This document shows positions 17,387 through 26,253 of a DNA stretch of 38,092 nucleotides, one piece after another; the stretch's first letter is position 1; every line of letters starts with the position of its first letter. Source of the stretch: Myxococcales bacterium (GTDB lineage: Bacteria > Myxococcota > Kuafuiibacteriia > Kuafuiibacteriales > Kuafuiibacteriaceae). The translations under genes and the position numbers were made by a program. The stretch is from positions 1-38,092 of the forward strand of contig JAHQVK010000221.1 in the NCBI GenBank assembly GCA_019634385.1. Direction: 5' to 3'. The notes under the pieces are model-generated. The model saw nothing but the letters and a program-made list of their open reading frames with translations, had not been told where the DNA came from and ran no database searches.

Positions 17387-18301
17387 CTATCCTCTGGACC
17401 GACTACGTCTGCGTTGGCGCGACTGGCCGCGCCCGCTCCTCGTTCCGCGGGGGCTGCGGGAGCGCGACCGCGACGGACGGACTCTACTCTTTCGTCGGCT
17501 ATCGCGTTCACGCTTCACAGACCGTCGCTCATCGCGGGAACGTTTCTTAGGTGAATCTCGATACCGTTTCGTTCGGGAATCTCGTCGGTACTGTTTCGTG
17601 CGGGGATCGCGGGTCCGTCTCGTTTGAGAATCGCGGGTCCGTCTCGTTCGAGTAGGTTCAGCACGGCGAGCATCACGAGATCGTGGACGGGCCACCCGCT
17701 GGACCGGAGGCGACCGCGAACGACGCACTGAGGCGTATCCTCGAGGTCTGTAATAGCGTTGGTAGCGTGCACGACGCCCTAGACGGTAAGGGGCAGGAAC
17801 GAAACGAACGACCCGCTGCCTAAACAAAGTCTGAGGACAAAAAACCCAAGCACCACCGAAGATCGTTGCCCCGCTAAGGACACCCCCTTGCCACCGAGCC
17901 TGGGGCGGAAGAGGCGCCCAACCCACATAGTCATTGTCCGTAGTCCAAACCACCCAAGATGGCGCATAGGTATAGCCAGGCACCCAAACCCAACCGTAGA
18001 CTGACGTTGTGACCCAACGGCCATAGTGAAACGGAATGCGCCCCCACGCGAACTGTGAGTGCCACAACCAACCGTCTGCAGTGTCCTCCCAGTACCCAAC
18101 AGAATAGGGCCGCCATTTGGGACGCATTGCACGTGGTCTCCATACTTGTCCGTAGTCATTGACCTCAAGCCATTCCCCGTGCGGGGAGAGAGTCTCGTGA
18201 ATCTCCTGCTCAGTGACAGAAGCCCACCCTTGCGTCGTTGTGCAAACTACCGACACGAGGATCAAAACACCGGTAAATAAGCGTGGTTCCAGAAAATGCA
18301 T
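17387..18301 (-). CDS. Exported DUF6600-like protein with Arg/Ser-rich tail
   Basis: The 304-aa protein starts with a signal peptide (LFTGVLILVSVVCTTTQGWA). Residues about 28-165 are very Trp/Tyr-rich with repeating GYW, GRW and YGWVWVPG elements (PFHYGRWVTTSVYGWVWVP, VGWAPLPP), the pattern of the DUF6600 family of exported proteins. Residues about 195-304 are extremely basic and built of repeated RDSRTKRYR, RRTRD and RSRSRSPRG units, resembling an RS domain. Function is unknown; the basic tail could bind polyanions such as LPS, DNA or polyphosphate (inference). The frame opens to GTG 18337; ATG 18301 gives the better signal peptide. It is convergent with the PomX-like gene, 64 bp away. Confidence 0.75.
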   Translation of the reverse strand: MHFLEPRLFTGVLILVSVVCTTTQGWASVTEQEIHETLSPHGEWLEVNDYGQVWRPRAMRPKWRPYSVGYWEDTADGWLWHSQFAWGRIPFHYGRWVTTSVYGWVWVPGYTYAPSWVVWTTDNDYVGWAPLPPQARWQGGVLSGATIFGGAWVFCPQTLFRQRVVRFVPAPYRLGRRARYQRYYRPRGYASVRRSRSPPVQRVARPRSRDARRAEPTRTRRTRDSQTRRTRDPRTKQYRRDSRTKRYRDSPKKRSRDERRSVKRERDSRRKSRVRPSRSRSRSPRGTRSGRGQSRQRRRSRSRG

Positions 18302-18401
18302 ACCAGTAAAAACGTAGAACAGCGGCCTTACATTCACGTGATAGACGTCAGTATCTTGGAATACTCTCTATCATAATTACCTACACATAGAACTCGGGAA
18401 A

Positions 18402-18605
18402 CTAGAGCGCGTTTCTAACATAGACCGGAACTCTTGCGAAGTGGTTGATTTGACTCAACATTCTGACTCGCAAGAGCAAACCACCACTCGTGCGATCATC
18501 TCCAGACTCAAGACGAAATAGCACTCTCGGTCCCAATGGCTTATCGTGGCGAGTTTGAGCCGCCAGCGGTGCCAGAGGATTATTCGTTGTTCGCGTGCCC
18601 GTCAT
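18402..18605 (-). pseudogene. GroES-like short ORF or fragment
   Basis: A 67-aa reading frame contains DKPLGPRVLFRLESGDDRTS followed by GGLLL, which closely resembles the first strands of GroES (KPLGDRVLV...TxGGI). The rest of GroES (the mobile-loop end, PDTAKEK and the C-terminal half) is absent; the tail RVRMLSQINHFARVPVYVRN does not match, nor do the other two frames. It could be a truncated groES remnant or a small unrelated protein. An overlapping plus-strand frame (18536-18802) is less convincing. Outside this ORF, the 18302-18658 interval holds nothing else recognisable. Confidence 0.35.
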
Positions 18606-18658
18606 GTTCAGGAGTCTGTATCTTACATACTCAGGAACCGGCATCTCACCATGTGGAC

Positions 18659-20347
18659 CTACGTCGGCTCATCCAGAAAATAGTTGAAATGCACCGCAGC
18701 TTCTTCGTGAAGAATATCATACGCATGAGCTGGCGTCCGTGCTTCAAACAAACGAGCCTGAACTTCGGTATCCATGCCAACAGTACGGGCCAAGGTGGCT
18801 AGAACCTCAAGATGCCGTTGGCGCTGGCCTGGGGGCGTCGCAAGGAGCACCATACAGTGTATCGCTCTTCCGTCGGGAGCCTCAAAATTGAGGCCCAAGC
18901 GACTGATAGCCATCACCCCATACATTTGATTAATCTCTGTCAACTCACCATGGGGAATCGCCAAGCCGCCCCCAAGACAAGTGGATACTTCATTTTCACG
19001 TTGGAGCACAGATCGGGCCAATGCTTCCCGATCAAGCCTAAGGTGATGCGAACTGACTAACAGATCTACCAATTTCCGAATAGCTTCCGGTTTAGACTCA
19101 GCGGAAAACTCGGTGACAATGTTCTCCTCTTGAAGAAAATCAAGCAGACGTTTCCCATCCATACCTGCTTCCCCGGACCGACGTAGAGCCATCCGGGTCA
19201 GCAGAGGTCCCACGATTTCATTTGAAGTCACCGCTGTCAGAACAGAAGCGGTAAACATCGACTGGAAGGAGGCAAAAGCGGGCTCGTCTTGGATGAGAAG
19301 CACTAAGCCCACCGCAACCCCCGCTTGAGGAATCAGGGCTAGACCAAGATTCCTTTGGACCGACAATGTTGCCCGAACAACCCTCATCGCGAGCCAACCA
19401 GAAAGAACTTTTCCGAGTGCACGAAGAATGAAAAACAACCCAGCAATGGCGGTCACCAAGCCGAAGGACTCGAGCTTCAAATGCATCCCGGCCAACGTGA
19501 AAAAGATCGTCAAAATCACGGGGATAAAGTCCTCAAAAAACGCGTCCACCAAGTCGGAGCGTTCCGGAGTAAGATTTGCTTGGACAACTCCGAGGGCTAG
19601 GCAAGACAGGAGAGGACTCACTCCCACCCGCATGGCCAATCCAACCGCTAACAGCAATGTCATCACTGCCATGGTAGTGAGCGGTCCCCGCCCTTTGACC
19701 AACCGATAGGCGAGTAACCTTACAGCGATAGCCAAACTAGCACCGATGGTCACCGCCACCAGCACATTGATGATCGGTTGCTCCAAGTGAGCCACCCCGG
19801 AGATCGACGAAACCGAAAATGCTCGCGCCACCTCAAAAAGAAAAATGCAGGCCAAGTTGTTGAGGGCAACCGCGGCCACGAGAGTTTTTACGAAGACACC
19901 GCGTGCGTGAAGCTCCCGGACCAAAGCGACCACCGTCGCTGGCGCGGTGGCTATGGATACTGTCGCATAGAGGATGGACTCTGCCGGGGGACGACCTCCG
20001 ACCAACCATAAGCCGAGAAACACCAGCGAAGGAGTGATAGTAATCTCTGCGAGAAGTAGGACACCAAGCCTGCGTCCAGCATTACGAAGCCTCTTCAAAT
20101 TGAGGTGGGAGCCAACCGTCACCGCGATAAGTCCCAGGGCGAAATCTGTGAGAGGCTTGAGTCCATGCAGCGCATGCTCACTGACCAGGGCAGCTCCCGA
20201 CTGACCCACCAGCACCCCCGCAACAACCTGTCCCGTAATGCTCGGCAAAGAAAGACGTTTTGCTAGCGCTCCCCCAACCTGGCCAGCAACGATTACAAGA
20301 GCAATGGTGAGGAGGGGATCCGCCTCAGGCGAAACTAACTCAGACAC
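18659..20347 (-). CDS. CPA2 cation/proton antiporter with C-terminal PTS EIIA domain
   Basis: The 562-aa protein has about 12 hydrophobic segments in residues 10-385 of the Na+/H+ exchanger fold, with typical signatures (LPSITGQVVAGVLVG, LTDFALGLIAVTVGSHLN, the long central helices). Residues about 405-555 form a fructose/nitrogen-type EIIA domain with the phosphorylatable His466 in LAIPHGELTE. Such fusions couple ion exchange to PTS phosphorylation or sense metabolic state; the phosphodonor is unknown and no EI/HPr genes are seen here. The start is GTG 20347, since no better in-frame start precedes the first membrane segment. It lies downstream of, but divergent from, the peroxiredoxin gene. 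Confidence 0.9.
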   Translation of the reverse strand: MSELVSPEADPLLTIALVIVAGQVGGALAKRLSLPSITGQVVAGVLVGQSGAALVSEHALHGLKPLTDFALGLIAVTVGSHLNLKRLRNAGRRLGVLLLAEITITPSLVFLGLWLVGGRPPAESILYATVSIATAPATVVALVRELHARGVFVKTLVAAVALNNLACIFLFEVARAFSVSSISGVAHLEQPIINVLVAVTIGASLAIAVRLLAYRLVKGRGPLTTMAVMTLLLAVGLAMRVGVSPLLSCLALGVVQANLTPERSDLVDAFFEDFIPVILTIFFTLAGMHLKLESFGLVTAIAGLFFILRALGKVLSGWLAMRVVRATLSVQRNLGLALIPQAGVAVGLVLLIQDEPAFASFQSMFTASVLTAVTSNEIVGPLLTRMALRRSGEAGMDGKRLLDFLQEENIVTEFSAESKPEAIRKLVDLLVSSHHLRLDREALARSVLQRENEVSTCLGGGLAIPHGELTEINQMYGVMAISRLGLNFEAPDGRAIHCMVLLATPPGQRQRHLEVLATLARTVGMDTEVQARLFEARTPAHAYDILHEEAAVHFNYFLDEPT

Positions 20348-20561
20348 GGGCCGGCGCAGCCTACATCGGATGGCTAGTTAGGAGAGCTCAAACTTGGCAT
20401 CAACCCTACAATTTGCCGCTTACACGCGAACAGGAGAAGGGTTTGTGCTCGTTGCAGCACCTAAACCTGCACGCCCTTGGCCTCCAAGGGTATCGTTGAG
20501 TGTCGAATTGGATATCAAGTCTGTAAGATGCCGTGATAGTAAGCCATTCTAAGGATCACGC

Positions 20562-21293
20562 ATGAACCTAAAACAACGTGAAGGACAAAAAGTGCCTGAG
20601 GTCAGTTTTCAAACCCGTGAAGATGGAGCGTGGAAAACCGTTACCACCAACGACATTTTCTCAGCTAAGAAGGTTGTTGTATTCTCCCTACCAGGCGCCT
20701 TTACCCCCACTTGCTCAGCGAGTCATGTACCTCGCTACGACGAACTTGCCTCCGTGTTCTTTAGCTTGGGGGTTGATGCGATCGCGTGTGTGTCTGTGAA
20801 TGATGCATTTGTCATGAACGCGTGGCGTGAAGCTCAAGACGTGGAGAACGTATATTTCATCCCCGACGGTAACGGGGAATTTACCGAGAAGATGGGGATG
20901 TTGGTAGAGAAGGATAATCTTGGCTTTGGTCGCCGCTCTTGGCGATACTCGATGCTTGTTGATGACGGGACTATCAAGAAAATGTTCATCGAGCCCAATA
21001 AGCCCGGTGATCCTTTTGAAGTCTCCGACGCAGACACGATGCTTGGATATTTAGTTGGAGACAAAAAGACGCTGGTTCCACCTGATATCGTTCTATTCAC
21101 TAAAGCTAATTGCGGTCACTGTAAGCGCGCAAAGGCAGCACTTAGTGAAAAGAAACTTCCATTTGAAGAGATCTTAGCAAGCCCCCGGATTCTAAAAGCA
21201 CTCTCTGATAATCAAACAACACCCCAGGTGTTTATCAATGGCAAACTCGTTGGGGGTGCTGATGAAGTAATCCAGTGGCTAGCTGACAAGTAG
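20562..21293 (+). CDS. Peroxiredoxin-glutaredoxin hybrid (Prx5-Grx)
   Basis: The 243-aa fusion detoxifies peroxides using glutathione. Residues 1-165 are a Prx5-type peroxiredoxin with the peroxidatic Cys51 in PGAFTPTCSASH and VNDAFVMNAW. Residues about 170-243 are a glutaredoxin with the CGHC active site (Cys184/187), TTPQVFINGKLVGG and the C-terminal helix. The hybrid is a known architecture. AAGGA lies 8 nt before the ATG. The gene precedes an exported rhodanese by 54 bp on the same strand, so a shared redox/sulfur operon is possible. The 214-bp upstream gap is the divergent control region with the antiporter gene. Confidence 0.95.
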   Translation: MNLKQREGQKVPEVSFQTREDGAWKTVTTNDIFSAKKVVVFSLPGAFTPTCSASHVPRYDELASVFFSLGVDAIACVSVNDAFVMNAWREAQDVENVYFIPDGNGEFTEKMGMLVEKDNLGFGRRSWRYSMLVDDGTIKKMFIEPNKPGDPFEVSDADTMLGYLVGDKKTLVPPDIVLFTKANCGHCKRAKAALSEKKLPFEEILASPRILKALSDNQTTPQVFINGKLVGGADEVIQWLADK

Positions 21294-21347
21294 GCACACC
21301 CGCACCCATCACAACCATCAAACCATTGGATTTTATTGTCATAGAAA

Positions 21348-22280
21348 ATGTCGTATGATGGTCCCGTTCAGAGCATGAGCTGCGCTCTATTGATCTTAAC
21401 CCTTTCCAGTATCTTACCCCTCAACTCTGAGGCTCGACCCGTGTTTATATCCTCTCCCCAGCTAGACCAATTTTTGCGTTCATCCAAAGAAGTTCGTGTC
21501 ATCGATGCGCGGGGCACAACCGCAGATGCGCCGTACGTTGTTGGCGCAATCGTCACAAGCTGGAAAGAAATACGAGCGGGTTGGCTCAGAGATGGGCGCC
21601 TGGCTCCCACACACAAGGCCCGTGCCTACTATAGCCTCCAAGGTGTGGACGTCAGGCATCCTATTGTTGTCTATGGAGCAGCTCACCAGGGATGGGGCGA
21701 GGAGGGACGAGTATGGTGGGATTTGACCATACTCGGTCATCCCAAAGTATATATTTTGGACGGAGGGATCAATGCGTGGCTGAGATACGGTGGAAAGACT
21801 TCAAAGACTGCCGCACCTCCCAGAGTTGGATATTTTCCAGAATCCGTCCCCCCATCTACATCCTTGCGTCTAAACGCTCAGAACGTTCTCAGTCTCCTAC
21901 AGAACAAAAAAAGTATCATCCTCGACGTACGTACATACAAAGAGTACCATGGAGCTACACCCTACTTATCACCAAGAGGTGGACATATCCCGGGAGCAAA
22001 ACATTTTCCTTGGAAACACCTACTGACATCCAACGGTCTCCTCCGATCAGAACAGCAAATCACCCAGCTAATGAGACATGTTGGTATAACACCTCAAACA
22101 TCCCTTGTTGCCGCCTATTGTACCGGAGGAGTTAGATCTGCTTTTACTATCGCCGTCTTGACTCACCTAGGTATTCAAGCAGCTAACTATGATGGGTCAT
22201 GGTGGGACTGGTCTAGCCAAGATTACTTACCCATCAGTACCACTCACCCACCACTCGAAAAAGTCAACTCCGAGAACTAA
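21348..22280 (+). CDS. Exported two-domain sulfurtransferase (rhodanese)
   Basis: The 310-aa protein has a signal peptide (MSCALLILTLSSILPLNSEA, from ATG 21375 or the upstream ATG 21348) and two rhodanese domains. The first has VRVIDARG and VYILDGGINAWL but lacks an active-site Cys, as is usual. The second has the catalytic Cys258 in YCTGGVRS, preceded by GGHIPGAKHFPW. It would act in the periplasm, moving sulfane sulfur from thiosulfate or a similar donor to cyanide or thiols. It follows the peroxiredoxin-glutaredoxin gene. The A/D repeat block begins about 10 bp after its stop. Confidence 0.9.
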   Translation: MSYDGPVQSMSCALLILTLSSILPLNSEARPVFISSPQLDQFLRSSKEVRVIDARGTTADAPYVVGAIVTSWKEIRAGWLRDGRLAPTHKARAYYSLQGVDVRHPIVVYGAAHQGWGEEGRVWWDLTILGHPKVYILDGGINAWLRYGGKTSKTAAPPRVGYFPESVPPSTSLRLNAQNVLSLLQNKKSIILDVRTYKEYHGATPYLSPRGGHIPGAKHFPWKHLLTSNGLLRSEQQITQLMRHVGITPQTSLVAAYCTGGVRSAFTIAVLTHLGIQAANYDGSWWDWSSQDYLPISTTHPPLEKVNSEN

Positions 22281-22290
22281 CTTTACCTGA

Positions 22291-22402
22291 TAGCCTGTTG
22301 ATTTGGCCATGTGTGTAGCTCTCTAGCCCGGCTTTTCTTTTCGTGAAACGCTCCGACGACGAGGCGAGCGTACCTGGCGGTACGCGACCAAGGAGAGACT
22401 TC
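22291..22402. repeat. Repeat D, copy at 22291 (diverged A-like element)
   Basis: This stretch recurs at 37832-37940 in the same position next to an A element. Its core (TTTCGTGAAACGCTCCGACG, then the hairpin GCGTACCTGGCGGTACGC) aligns with the reverse complement of the A core (TTTTCCGTGGAACGCTCCGG, then GCATACCGGGCGTATGC). It therefore looks like an old, partly decayed A element in the opposite orientation. The minus-strand frame through D and A is not a credible gene. Confidence 0.7.
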
Positions 22403-22404
22403 TA

Positions 22405-22577
22405 GCAGGCCATCAGAAAAGTGAGTTAGGCGCTTCGCGGGTCCTTTTTCCGTGGAACGTCTGGACCGGCTTCGCCTTTCATCGGTTGCATACGCCCGGT
22501 ATGCGCCCTCTTCATCCAGAGCGTTCCACGGAAAAGATACTTCGCGGATCACCCGTCCCACTTTTCTGATGGCCTGC
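22405..22577. repeat. Repeat A, copy 2 (complete)
   Basis: This complete 173-bp palindromic element has the termini GCAGGCCATCAGAAAAGT and its inverse ACTTTTCTGATGGCCTGC. The inner arms are TTTTTCCGTGGAACG/CGTTCCACGGAAAA, and the tip hairpin is GCATACGCCCGGTATGC. It is flanked by TA on both sides (22403-22404 and 22578-22579) within CTAG. It carries no gene. The structure fits a non-autonomous transposable element with TA target duplication. Confidence 0.92.
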
Positions 22578-22638
22578 TAGATATTCATGCACTCAGCAAG
22601 TGTTTTCTTACCCAACTCGGCAGACAACCCAGTTGGGC

Positions 22639-24405
22639 TCATTGTAGTCTTCTATCTTGCGGATAAGGATATATATCGGGATGTTCATCACTTAAAATGG
22701 ATGTCTGCGCTGCTTTCCACCACTGCACAGAAAATATTTCTGGATGATGTTGTTCAAATACCTTCCGTAGTCTTGGTGTTCCCCACAAAAAATATCTAAA
22801 CTCCTCTGGATAAATATCCCGCTCATCCGCTACCACCTGAGTTTCACTGCCAAACACGCCCATATCTTCCGGTAGAAGCTTAAAGCGGCACTCTGATAGA
22901 AGTAATATCTCGTCATAGTCATAGAACACCACTCTTCCTCTTCGAGTAACTCCGAAATTTTTAACCAACAGGTCTCCAGGAAAAAGTCCAATCGCAGCCA
23001 GATCTTTGATTGCCTGACCGTGATCAATCACCGCCTCGAGAGCCAATGGCTCATCCACCTCGTGAACGTATAAGTTCAAAGGATATACTTTTCTCTCGAT
23101 ATATATCTGCTCTATGATCACCTCATTTCCGACACACCTAACCGTCTCCGCACACTCATTCAATAATTCATCCAGCACGTCTTTTGAAAATCTTGTAATA
23201 TTAAAACGAAGTCTTTCATAACCTTGAGCATCAACCAGTCGGCCGGCACGGTCATGAGCCTCAACCAACCGATAAGCTTGATGTACTTTTTCCCTAGTGG
23301 TTGTTTTTGGTTCGGCAAACCGATCTCGGATAACTTTAAACACCAAATGGTAGTTTGGGAGGTGAAATACGGCCATCACCATACCTTTTGCTCCAGGCGC
23401 CAACTCAAATCTTTCCTGTGTCTGCTCCATATGACGATACAAACCACGATAGCGAAGGGTCTTTCCGTGCTTACAAAACCCAAGACTTATGTATAACTCT
23501 TCCAAGGGTTTAGAGGGTAACAGAGTCCGCAGAAAACCTACCAGTTCCATTGGCCGTCCTACATCCACGAAAAAATATGATCGGGTAAAGCTAAACACTG
23601 TGCTCACTTCAGTTTCCGACAAGATCACAGCATCAACTTTCACTCCGTCCGGACAGTTGATTAGAGGCAATATCAAAGGAACTATGCGATGAGCCCTGCG
23701 AATACGAGCCACAATGTAGGCGCTTTTACCTCGATATAAGAGCGGCTCCACCACCTCAATTACGTCAAAAGAATTGATCCCGGACCGTTCACGAAGATGT
23801 TCACTAATACGAAAAGCAACCTGATGAGCATCAGTCTGGATACATTTCCATGTCACCTGAATGGAAAAGGATCTCAATATGTTCTCAATGAGAACTTCCA
23901 AAACAACCGACGGGTACCAACGATTAAAAATCGGGGATTCTTCGCCATTGGGAAAAAGCACATTGTCTAGCCAAATAAATTCAAGCTCTTTATCAAAACC
24001 TATCGTCCGAAATACACGACGGGTAAGGGAGTTAAAGAAAGTTTCTGATAGTTCTTCGTCTGCCCGGTTGAGTACACTTCGCGCATAGATATCTTTCATC
24101 AGTCGCCAGATATGCCGGTCAAGAAACCGACTACCCATTTTTATTTGGAGCGTCGTGACCAGTTCTTGTAGGGTCTCACCGTACAAGTTTGATCGACGCT
24201 TCAATCCGTCCCGGGCTCCCGCCCAATCACGGGTTTCGAACCACAGCCGAGCCTCTCTCGTTAGCTCCTTAAACTGTCTCCGGTAGTTATTGAGGTACGT
24301 GAGGACTAACTCTGTCGCATGCTCAGGAAGCTCCACGGATACCAGCTTAGCAGGCTGTCGGAAGAAGGTATTGTGCGATTCGCGAAGCTCTTTTTTGTGC
24401 AGCAT
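22639..24405 (-). CDS. aceK: Isocitrate dehydrogenase kinase/phosphatase
   Basis: The 588-aa bifunctional enzyme phosphorylates and dephosphorylates isocitrate dehydrogenase, directing carbon between the TCA cycle and the glyoxylate bypass. The AceK ATP loop APGAKGMVMAVFHLPNYH is followed by LVFKVIRDRF (about residues 335-362). The catalytic region is FPGDLLVKNFG and VVFYDYDEILLL. The N-terminal regulatory half has the family start YRRQFKELTREARLWFETRD. The length is normal. No isocitrate lyase or malate synthase gene is in the window, so it is not in the enteric aceBAK arrangement. It is bracketed by repeat A (downstream) and repeat B (upstream). Confidence 0.96.
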   Translation of the reverse strand: MLHKKELRESHNTFFRQPAKLVSVELPEHATELVLTYLNNYRRQFKELTREARLWFETRDWAGARDGLKRRSNLYGETLQELVTTLQIKMGSRFLDRHIWRLMKDIYARSVLNRADEELSETFFNSLTRRVFRTIGFDKELEFIWLDNVLFPNGEESPIFNRWYPSVVLEVLIENILRSFSIQVTWKCIQTDAHQVAFRISEHLRERSGINSFDVIEVVEPLLYRGKSAYIVARIRRAHRIVPLILPLINCPDGVKVDAVILSETEVSTVFSFTRSYFFVDVGRPMELVGFLRTLLPSKPLEELYISLGFCKHGKTLRYRGLYRHMEQTQERFELAPGAKGMVMAVFHLPNYHLVFKVIRDRFAEPKTTTREKVHQAYRLVEAHDRAGRLVDAQGYERLRFNITRFSKDVLDELLNECAETVRCVGNEVIIEQIYIERKVYPLNLYVHEVDEPLALEAVIDHGQAIKDLAAIGLFPGDLLVKNFGVTRRGRVVFYDYDEILLLSECRFKLLPEDMGVFGSETQVVADERDIYPEEFRYFLWGTPRLRKVFEQHHPEIFSVQWWKAAQTSILSDEHPDIYPYPQDRRLQ

Positions 24406-24516
24406 TCAAACGAAGAAGAATCACACCGATCGTAAGTGAATGACGAGACCCGCCGGCAGGCTGATGTTCACGCAAAAAGAGCGAATTAGGGCCAAAACTT
24501 TTTATTAGCTTGGTTA

Positions 24517-24696
24517 GGGCGTGTCTTTACCCTCCGGACCGCGATCGGACTTGTTTCCCACATGTGTGAGGCATCGGTGGCTTCGCTACCATTTCGGGCC
24601 CCTCGGCCCTGTACATCCGGTACCCTCCCTCCGGGGACAACCACTCACAAACGCGGGATACGGCGTCATCTCTCCAGCCGGAGGGTAAGACACGCC
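24517..24696. repeat. Repeat B, copy 2
   Basis: This 180-bp element has inverted termini GGGCGTGTCTTTACCCTCCGG and CCGGAGGGTAAGACACGCC, with TA on both sides (24515-24516 and 24697-24698). Inside are GTGAGGC, GGGCCCCTCGGCCC and CCCTCCCTCCGGGG blocks shared with the other B copies. No gene is supported in 24406-24827; the reading frames there run through the repeat. Confidence 0.9.
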
Positions 24697-24827
24697 TACT
24701 ACACCTGCGTCCGGTTCTCCTACGGAGATCAAGGCATCCATGACGCCAAAGCACATGGAGAGGTCCCCCTCCGTGCCTGAGTTTCTTATGATCTCCTTTG
24801 AGAAGCTTGGTGAATATTCGGTTCCCA

Positions 24828-25511
24828 TCATTGTTCGACTTCAAACAACAATGTTTCGTCGGATATGGTGTAAGCATCTCCGTTACCCACCCGAGCATGC
24901 TGAATCTTGTCCCCATTGTGCCAAACGCCATTCGCTGATCCTAGATCCTCTATCCAGAGATCCCCTTCGATGAAGCTGAGCTTGGCATGCTGCCGACTGA
25001 TTTTGGTGGAAGGCACAACAATATCGCAGGTTCGGCTCCGACCAATGATCATCGTTTCTCGATCCACACGAATGGTTGCACCATTCGACATAGTGCATAA
25101 CCATTCGTAGCGTCCAAGTCGCATACTTGAAGTATTTGTCCCTGCTTCAGACGGCCCCAGAAGTGATGTAAGATTTTCGCTGTTTTTTGGTGCTGGTGGT
25201 CGCCATTCCGGGTCTATAGCAATCGGAGCAATTACCGGAAAAGCTGCCGCTCTTCCCTCTCTAGCCATGTTACGAAACTGCTTCTCGATCCCCACGAGAT
25301 TAAATCGCACTCCACAGACATGACAAAGCGCGGTGAGAGGCAACTCAGTGACCGCATGTTCTAGCCAGTTTTGGGGACAGGATTGGTCGTTGTTGCAGGT
25401 AGTGAGCCAACCTAAACACTCGCGAACCATGTGCCGAAATCTTCCCCAATGCCCGGTCAAGGTCAACGGCACCGCATCCTCAGCCAGTATCGATGGTCGC
25501 GGTTGATGCAC
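24828..25511 (-). CDS. FHA-domain protein with N-terminal Cys region
   Basis: The 227-aa protein has a C-terminal forkhead-associated domain (about residues 140-225) with the conserved GRSRTCDIVV, SRQHA and DLGSANGVWHNGDKI. These are the residues that bind phosphothreonine. The N-terminal part contains a CNNDQSC and LCHVCGV Cys pattern, possibly a metal site, followed by a Pro-rich linker. The frame opens at GTG 25511; Met28 (25430) is an alternative. It lies 49 bp downstream of queC on the same strand. No Ser/Thr kinase or phosphatase is present in the window, so its partner is unknown. Confidence 0.78.
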   Translation of the reverse strand: MHQPRPSILAEDAVPLTLTGHWGRFRHMVRECLGWLTTCNNDQSCPQNWLEHAVTELPLTALCHVCGVRFNLVGIEKQFRNMAREGRAAAFPVIAPIAIDPEWRPPAPKNSENLTSLLGPSEAGTNTSSMRLGRYEWLCTMSNGATIRVDRETMIIGRSRTCDIVVPSTKISRQHAKLSFIEGDLWIEDLGSANGVWHNGDKIQHARVGNGDAYTISDETLLFEVEQ

Positions 25512-25560
25512 CGTCCAGTATCACTCGTCGCAGAGCACTGGAGATGTAACCCATGAATCC

Positions 25561-26253
25561 CTATGTATAGCAGGTAGGGTCTTTCAATCCGGCGCCCTCA
25601 AAACCTTGGCGGCGCAACACACAGGAGTCGCAGAGACCACACGACTTGTCTCCTGAAGGGTTATAGCAGGAGTGGGTAATGGCCAGATCGACTCCTAAGT
25701 CCACGGCTTTCTGGATAATCTGTGGCTTCGTCATCGAGATCAGTGGTGCATGCACTCGGTACTGGCCTCGTCCTTCGACCCCGTCCGCAGTCGCCAGGTT
25801 AGCAAGGCGTTCAAACGCCTCGACAAACGCCGGGCGACAGTCTGGGTACCCAGAGTAGTCAATGGCATTCGCGCCAAAGAAGATGTCAAAGGCTCCCAAA
25901 GTCTCCGCCCAACTAAGTGCTATCGACAGGAATACTGTGTTTCGGGCTGGGACATAGGTTATAGGGATTTCGTCTGACTTGCCCCTGTAAGCCGGCACAG
26001 CGATGCTTTTCTCAGTAAGAGCAGATCCGCCGAAGCCATTCAGGCCTACCTGTACTGTGACATGTTCAAGCACACCAATAGAAGCAGCCACCTTCTTAGA
26101 GGCCTCTAGTTCCAACCGGTGTCGCTGTCCGTAATCACAAGAAAGAGCGTAGACAGCAAATCCCGTTGATTTGGCCATAGCCGCTACGGTGGCCGAGTCC
26201 ACTCCCCCACTCAGCAACACAACCGCTTTTGGCTTACCATTCACTTCCGTCAC
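25561..26253 (-). CDS. queC: 7-cyano-7-deazaguanine synthase QueC
   Basis: The 230-aa enzyme makes preQ0 from CDG, ATP and ammonia for queuosine. It has the PP-loop [12 protein letters not shown] at the N-terminus, [28 protein letters not shown], and the C-terminal zinc ligands in [20 protein letters not shown]. The open frame continues upstream to 26487 and into the tRNA gene. GTG 26253 was chosen because it follows AGGGGGG, puts the PP-loop at the normal distance and gives the usual family length. Other queuosine genes are not in the window. Confidence 0.93.
   Translation of the reverse strand: MTEVNGKPKAVVLLSGGVDSATVAAMAKSTGFAVYALSCDYGQRHRLELEASKKVAASIGVLEHVTVQVGLNGFGGSALTEKSIAVPAYRGKSDEIPITYVPARNTVFLSIALSWAETLGAFDIFFGANAIDYSGYPDCRPAFVEAFERLANLATADGVEGRGQYRVHAPLISMTKPQIIQKAVDLGVDLAITHSCYNPSGDKSCGLCDSCVLRRQGFEGAGLKDPTCYT

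Noticed and set aside
22283-22561. Minus-strand reading frame with FPWNA through repeats D and A, repeated at 37878-38090
   Set aside because: It follows the repeat exactly, has no ribosome site, and its sequence reflects the palindromes; it is a by-product of repeat structure.
22405-24696. aceK as cargo of a composite transposon bracketed by repeats A and B
   Set aside because: The two flanking elements belong to different families with different termini, so they could not act as paired ends.
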